Shown piece by piece: positions 6,939 to 9,982 of a DNA stretch of 9,982 nucleotides. How positions within the stretch are numbered: the stretch's first letter is position 1; each line of letters begins with the position of its first letter. The DNA is from Syntrophobacterales bacterium (GTDB lineage Bacteria; Desulfobacterota; Syntrophobacteria; BM002), in assembly GCA_030613915.1 (NCBI GenBank), contig JAUWKY010000045.1, forward strand, positions 1 through 9,982, written 5' to 3'. The notes beneath the pieces are model-generated. The model had not been told where the DNA came from. It saw nothing but the letters and a program-made list of their open reading frames with translations, and did no database searches. The translations under genes were made by a program, and so were the position numbers.

Positions 6939-7990
6939 CTGTCTCCCACCCGCCGCAATGCCAGACCCACGGCAACAGCAACTTGTGGAGCAATATAGTC
7001 CACATACTGCTGATCAAACACTTTGGTATCGAAATCAATCTTGGCTAAAGGATTGAAGTAGGCCACTGGGATATTTGTGTCTTTATTGAACAGGGAATCC
7101 AGTCCAGGCAACCGCGAAGAACCACCACTTAGAAGGATCTGACCTATGGTTTCTTCTGGATAGGTGGCGTAAAAAAAGTCAATGGCGCGTTTTACCTCAG
7201 TTGACCACCCGGTGGCTGCCGAGACAAAAATTGCTTCCAAATCCTGCACGGGCACTTTCTCTGATGTCATACCAAGCTTTACTTTTTCAGCTTCCTCATA
7301 CTCGAGTCCGAAACGCTGCTGGATGTCCTCAGTGATTTGATAGCCGCCAATTGAGGCGTCGCGATTGAACATGGAGACGCCGTTTTTCAGAACATTGATG
7401 TTCATTTTGGTGGCGCCGATGTCAACTAAGGCGACACCCCCGCTTTCGATAGCATCGTAGTTCGCCTCAAAGGCATTTTCCAGGGCAAAGAAATCCACGT
7501 CAACAACCTGGGGCACCAGGCCGGCTTTTCTTATAAGAGTGACGTAGTCATCGATGACTTCCTTCTTTGCCGCCACAAGCATAACTTCCATCCGATCCGG
7601 TTTGTCTTCAGAAGAACCTAAGATCTGGAAGTCAATATTGACGTCTTCCACATTAAAGGGGATGTATTGCTCAGCTTCAAGCTGTATATTTTCAGATAGC
7701 TCTTCTTCGCTCATTTGAGGAAGGTCGACTTTCTTGATAATCACCGACCAGCCGGCTATTGAAGTGGCAACCCCTTTTACCTTGGTTTTTAGGTTGGTGA
7801 CCAGTTTCTTAATTGCCGCCTGGACCTCATCTGGGTCTTTGATAGCGCCTTCAACGATAACACTGGGGGGTAACTGAGCTATACCCAAATCTTTTAGTCG
7901 GTAAGTTCCTTTGGCTTCCATCAGATGAACGATCTTGACAGCATAGGAACCAATATCAAGACCAATGAGCGAGGATTTTTTTCCGAACAT
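6935..7990 (-). CDS. pilM: Type IV pilus actin-like protein PilM
   Basis: PilM is a cytoplasmic, ATP-binding actin/FtsA-like protein that docks on the PilN tail and helps position the pilus machine. Its 351 residues match the usual family length. The actin-fold motifs are visible: phosphate-1 LIGLDIGSYAVK (8-19), phosphate-2 ALVDIGATK (187-195) and the adenosine motif LLSGGSSRLPGL (286-297). It is the first gene of the minus-strand pil run and overlaps pilN by 4 bases. The start ATG at 7990 follows only a weak purine stretch (GAGAAGAGA). A sigma-70-like promoter lies about 60-90 bases upstream. Identity is firm from motifs and gene order. Confidence 0.96.
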   Translation of the reverse strand: MFGKKSSLIGLDIGSYAVKIVHLMEAKGTYRLKDLGIAQLPPSVIVEGAIKDPDEVQAAIKKLVTNLKTKVKGVATSIAGWSVIIKKVDLPQMSEEELSENIQLEAEQYIPFNVEDVNIDFQILGSSEDKPDRMEVMLVAAKKEVIDDYVTLIRKAGLVPQVVDVDFFALENAFEANYDAIESGGVALVDIGATKMNINVLKNGVSMFNRDASIGGYQITEDIQQRFGLEYEEAEKVKLGMTSEKVPVQDLEAIFVSAATGWSTEVKRAIDFFYATYPEETIGQILLSGGSSRLPGLDSLFNKDTNIPVAYFNPLAKIDFDTKVFDQQYVDYIAPQVAVAVGLALRRVGDR

Positions 7991-8051
7991 TGTCTCTTCT
8001 CGATAGTTAGTGGACGTCAGGTCTAGTGTAATCTAAGGTAAGTATAGCGCT

Positions 8052-8080
8052 ACACTATCGATATACTATTAAAATGTCAA
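8052..8080 (-). promoter_or_regulatory. Sigma-70-like promoter of pilMNOQ with overlapping palindromes
   Basis: On the minus strand a perfect -35 TTGACA (8080-8075), a 17-base spacer and -10 TAGTGT (8057-8052, three of six consensus bases) predict a start near 8045 and a leader of about 55 bases. The palindrome TAGCGCTA (8045-8052) covers the -10/start junction and TATCGATA (8056-8063) covers the -10 upstream edge; either could be an operator. The layout resembles the promoter of the TPR lipoprotein gene (TTGACA, 17 bases, TAGACT). Confidence 0.5.
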
Positions 8081-8325
8081 ATATTTTTGTTTACAATCCA
8101 CAGGGCAATTGTCAGTAAATAGGTTGTCAGTGCTCTTCGGCTTTTTTCAACTTAGCAAAAATACTACAAAAATGAATAACAGATAATTTTTGCCAATAAA
8201 ACAGTAACATACATAAATTTGAAGCTGATATGTTTTATCCTTGTTTGAGAATTGTTTCGATGTTTTGTGGTTTTTTCGAAGTGCAAAAACCAAGCCAACC
8301 TCATGGACATTGCGGAATGCGGATG
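8081..8325. other. A/T-rich intergenic stretch upstream of pilM, no gene
   Basis: No credible coding frame is present. The region is A/T-rich and holds two direct copies of ACTGACAA on the minus strand (8131-8124 and 8116-8109), 15 bases apart and upstream of the pilM -35 box. They might be activator sites. Nothing else stands out before the repeat block begins near 8326. Confidence 0.4.
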
Positions 8326-8351
8326 GGGCAGAGGGCATAGAGCAAAGAGTT

Positions 8352-8393
8352 GGAGGTTGGAGGAGCGGCCCTGCGGGCCTTGAGGTCGGAGGC
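8352..8393 (-). repeat. Modular repeat copy B: constant flanks, 16-bp palindromic core
   Basis: Read on the minus strand, the flanks GCCTCCGACCTCA (8393-8381) and TCCTCCAACCTCC (8364-8352) enclose a core at 8380-8365 that contains the hairpin GGCCC-GCA-GGGCC. The flanks match copies at 1468-1503 and 8662-8718 while the core differs. Confidence 0.75.
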
Positions 8394-8528
8394 AAAGGAC
8401 AGACGACAGACGACAGAAGGCAGAGGACAGAAAGAAATCAGAAGTCGGAGGTCAGAAGGCAAAGAGCATAGAGCATGAGAGATTGAAGATTTCAGATTTT
8501 AGATTTCAGATTGATCTGAAAAAGAATC

Positions 8529-8628
8529 GTAGGTCGGATCGGTCACGCGAAGTCCCGCTTTAGCGGGGTTGATCCGACAGAATTTGGTGTCGGGTGAACT
8601 CCGCCGAGGCGGAAACCACCCGACCTAC
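8529..8628. repeat. REP-like element: two hairpins inside outer inverted repeat GTAGGTCGG/CCGACCTAC
   Basis: Outer arms are GTAGGTCGG (8529-8537) and CCGACCTAC (8620-8628). Hairpin 1 pairs GTCGGATC (8533-8540) with GATCCGAC (8571-8578) around an inner stem CCCGC-TTTA-GCGGG (8554-8567). Hairpin 2 pairs GTCGGGTG (8589-8596) with CACCCGAC (8617-8624) around an inner stem CCGC/GCGG (8601-8612). The design equals that of the element at 2506-2632 but the stem sequence is different. Confidence 0.78.
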
Positions 8629-8630
8629 CT

Positions 8631-8742
8631 GCTGACCTCTGATCTCTGACCTCTAGATTTTGCCTCCAACCTCAAGCGAAGGTGAGCAAAGTCGAACCTG
8701 AGCGATCCTCCAACCTCAATCCTTGCTGACCTCTGATCTCTG
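8631..8742 (+). repeat. Direct 18-bp repeat GCTGACCTCTGATCTCTG, two copies
   Basis: Identical copies lie at 8631-8648 and 8725-8742 and bracket modular repeat copy C (8662-8718). The reverse-complement word occurs degenerately in the purine-rich left arm near 8440-8460. Confidence 0.85.
8662..8718 (+). repeat. Modular repeat copy C: constant flanks, 31-bp core
   Basis: Flanks GCCTCCAACCTCA (8662-8674) and TCCTCCAACCTCA (8706-8718) enclose a 31-base core (8675-8705) that starts AGCGA and ends GAGCGA. The left flank plus AGCG is an exact direct match to copy A at 1467-1484. Confidence 0.75.
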
Positions 8743-8932
8743 TCTTTTTACCCTATGCCCCATGCCCCTATGCTAACTTTCAAGTTGCCATTTAATGAAA
8801 TCGTGCTAGACTTTTGGGGCACCTCAGGTTAGGGTATTGTCCTTCTTCCTTGCCATTACTGGCATCTTACGCGATAACGGTCAGTATGCGTCATATGCAT
8901 CAAGATCATTTTAGAGAGGTACGTGGAGTAGT

Positions 8933-9583
8933 ATGAATCAGACCGTCAGCCACGGTGATGACACCAGGAACGAAGAGGTTATTCCTGGGACCAAAACCAA
9001 GCGAAAAAGTGTAGTTCGAGAGTATGCAGAGGCCATTGTCATCGCGATTGTCTTGGCCTTATTCATCAGGACTTTTGTGATACAAGCTTTCAAGATTCCT
9101 TCTGGATCTATGAAGCCCACCCTCCTAGTGGGTGACCACATACTGGTGAACAAATTCATCTACGGCATCAAGCTCCCCTTTACCGATAAAATTCTGATTT
9201 CACTGAGTCAGCCGGAAAGAGGGGATGTGGTAGTTTTCAAGTTTCCCTTGGATACCAGAAAGGACTACATCAAGCGCGTCATCGGCCTCCCCGGTGATCG
9301 GGTTGAGCTTGTGGATAAGCAGTTGCTTATAAATGGGCGGCCAACAGAGGACCCACGCGCCAGTTATTCGATCAGCGGCAATATGCGTATGTTCGGCCCT
9401 GTGACAGTGCCGGCCGGGCACCTTTTTGTTATGGGAGACAACCGGGACGAGAGTTCAGATAGCCGTGTCTGGGGCTTCGTCCCTCGTCCTTACTTGAAGG
9501 GCAAGGCCTTTTTTATCTACTGGTCCTGGGACCGCAAGAACTACGGGGTTCGGTGGAACCGATTGGCGGACATAGTTCATTAA
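8933..9583 (+). CDS. lepB: Signal peptidase I (LepB)
   Basis: This membrane-bound serine protease removes signal peptides from secreted proteins on the periplasmic face of the inner membrane, using a Ser/Lys dyad. It has 216 residues, a common length for one-helix type I peptidases. A charged cytoplasmic N-terminus is followed by a membrane segment (about 31-50), box B IPSGSMKPTLL with nucleophile Ser59, box C RGDVVVFK (96-103), box D YIKRVIGLPGD with general-base Lys114, and box E GDNRDESSDSRVWGFVP. The start ATG at 8933 has GTGGAG 5 bases upstream. It is divergent from pilM across the repeat block. Lipoproteins and prepilins use other peptidases, so it is likely a general house-keeping enzyme rather than part of the pilus operon. 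No convincing promoter was found immediately upstream. Confidence 0.97.
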   Translation: MNQTVSHGDDTRNEEVIPGTKTKRKSVVREYAEAIVIAIVLALFIRTFVIQAFKIPSGSMKPTLLVGDHILVNKFIYGIKLPFTDKILISLSQPERGDVVVFKFPLDTRKDYIKRVIGLPGDRVELVDKQLLINGRPTEDPRASYSISGNMRMFGPVTVPAGHLFVMGDNRDESSDSRVWGFVPRPYLKGKAFFIYWSWDRKNYGVRWNRLADIVH

Positions 9584-9657
9584 TCATTTCGCATTACTTA
9601 TTAGAGTTATACAGTTAGCTCAGTCTCATTCATCATAAGTAAGCTTAAGAAAAGGCT

Positions 9658-9698
9658 CCCTCTCCACCCTTTGGGGGGAGAGGGTTAGGGTGAGGGGG
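9658..9698. repeat. G/C-rich dispersed-type hairpin downstream of lepB
   Basis: CCCTCTCCACC (9658-9668) pairs, with one mismatch, with GGGGGGAGAGGG (9673-9684), and continues into GGGTTAGGGTGAGGGG (9682-9697). This wording resembles a repeat commonly scattered in proteobacterial intergenic DNA. With no T tract it is not a classical terminator, though it might protect the lepB transcript end. Confidence 0.55.
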
Positions 9699-9727
9699 GG
9701 AGATATCAATACATCATTCACCCCTCA

Positions 9728-9841
9728 ATTCTAGGCATTCTGTTTTATTTTAGACATTTTAGTACATTTTAGTTCACTTTAGACATTCTGGTTCACTTCT
9801 GTCATTTTAAACAATTTAGCTCATTTTAGACATTTCATTTG
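9728..9841 (+). repeat. Degenerate 9/10-bp tandem array before the GAF-like gene
   Basis: Twelve consecutive units fit the pattern ATTTTAGAC or ATTTTAGTTC, with lengths mostly alternating between 9 and 10 bases. Units begin at 9728, 9737, 9747, 9756, 9766, 9776, 9785, 9795, 9804, 9814, 9823 and 9832. Three are exactly ATTTTAGAC or begin ATTTTAGT; the others differ by one to four bases. The array runs to within 2 bases of the next start codon, so it occupies that gene's promoter/leader. Confidence 0.75.
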
Positions 9842-9843
9842 CC

Positions 9844-9982
9844 ATGGATAGCACCTCCTACGAAAAATCCATCGAGGCCTTGACTCTCATAAGCAAGGCC
9901 ATTGCCTCTGATCAATACATTGAAGACATCCTCAGACTCATTGTGATTGTCACTGCCAAAGTGATGAACTCAGAGGTCTGCT
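9844..9982 (+). CDS. GAF-domain-like protein, 5' part only
   Basis: The ATG at 9844 opens a frame that stays open to the window end (46 complete codons). The visible protein begins MDSTSYEKSIEALTLI and continues with SKAIASDQYIEDILRLIV and VTAKVMNSEVC. The helical start with SKAI, the acidic stretch before ILRLIV, and VMNSEVC resemble the first helix and first strand of GAF sensor domains in signalling proteins, sometimes coupled to an ANTAR or kinase output. The output domain lies outside the window. No Shine-Dalgarno precedes the ATG; the frame is open upstream only to a TAG at 9817, within the tandem array. Identification as GAF rests on a short stretch and should be treated as probable. 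Confidence 0.6.
   Translation, partial: MDSTSYEKSIEALTLISKAIASDQYIEDILRLIVIVTAKVMNSEVC

Larger units (their letters stand above)
8326..8775. repeat. Intergenic repeat block 2: purine arm, REP-like core, pyrimidine arm
   Basis: This non-coding block of about 450 bases lies between divergent pilM and lepB. The left arm (8326-8480) is almost pure purine with words such as GGGCATAGAGCA, GGAGGTTGGAGG, GACAGACGACAG and GTCGGAGGTCAG. The centre holds an A/T-rich AGATTTTAGATTTCAGATT run and a double-hairpin element (8529-8628). The right arm (8631-8775) is pyrimidine-rich with the reverse-complement vocabulary: GACCTCTGATCTCTGACCTC, CCTCCAACCTC and TATGCCCCATGCCCC. The whole unit behaves as a long degenerate inverted repeat and shares sequence with the block at 1348-1575. 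Confidence 0.75.

Noticed and set aside
8131..8150. T-run after GCTCTTCGGC as a terminator
   Set aside because: The stem is only a few bases long and no plus-strand gene lies upstream of it.
8147..8471. Small open frames in both directions between pilM and lepB
   Set aside because: They run through purine-rich repeat sequence and give low-complexity peptides with no family resemblance.
8860..8875. Possible sigma-54 promoter (TGGCAT...GC) before lepB
   Set aside because: The GG-to-GC spacing is one base short and the -12 element does not match TTGC.
8848..8880. Possible sigma-70 promoter for lepB (TTGCCA...GATAAC)
   Set aside because: Both boxes are weak matches in A/T-mixed sequence; not strong enough to annotate.

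Overview
The window looks like chromosomal DNA from a Gram-negative bacterium with an outer membrane and type IV pili. The gene order pilM-pilN-pilO-pilQ, the NifA-type GAF/sigma-54 activator and the style of the intergenic repeats best fit a Deltaproteobacteria/Desulfobacterota-like or related uncultured lineage. That placement is inference from protein character, not from a marker gene. No phage, transposase, CRISPR or RNA gene is visible.

Layout, left to right. (1) Positions 1-1293, minus strand: a sigma-54-dependent activator with a GAF sensor and AAA+ domain, cut by the window edge before its DNA-binding domain. (2) 1294-1633: a repeat-rich intergenic block with a good sigma-70 promoter at its right end. 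(3) 1634-2398, plus strand: a six-TPR lipoprotein of the PilF/PilW/Tgl pilotin type. (4) 2399-2694: a convergent gap with a two-hairpin REP-like element and a strong bidirectional terminator. (5) 7990 down to 2695, minus strand: the inner-membrane and outer-membrane alignment genes of a type IV pilus, pilM, pilN, pilO and a long pilQ secretin. (6) 7991-8932: a gap of about 940 bases with the pilM promoter region and a second, larger repeat block containing another REP-like element. (7) 8933-9583, plus strand: signal peptidase I, lepB. (8) 9584-9843: a G/C-rich dispersed-repeat hairpin, then a degenerate 9/10-bp tandem array. (9) 9844-end, plus strand: the start of a GAF-domain-like protein.

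How the genes fit together: PilM (cytoplasmic, actin-like) binds the N-terminal tail of PilN; PilN and PilO form a periplasmic coiled-coil/ferredoxin-like platform; PilQ is the outer-membrane pore; the TPR lipoprotein is expected to assist PilQ assembly. The usual fifth alignment gene, pilP, is missing between pilO and pilQ, while PilQ itself carries an apparent lipoprotein signal and three AMIN domains. This is the most interesting protein-level feature. At the DNA level, the intergenic regions hold a modular repeat family with constant flanks and variable cores, two REP-like double hairpins, and a 9/10-bp array directly before the last gene. No clearly new multi-gene system is evident; the pilus locus itself is a recognised type.
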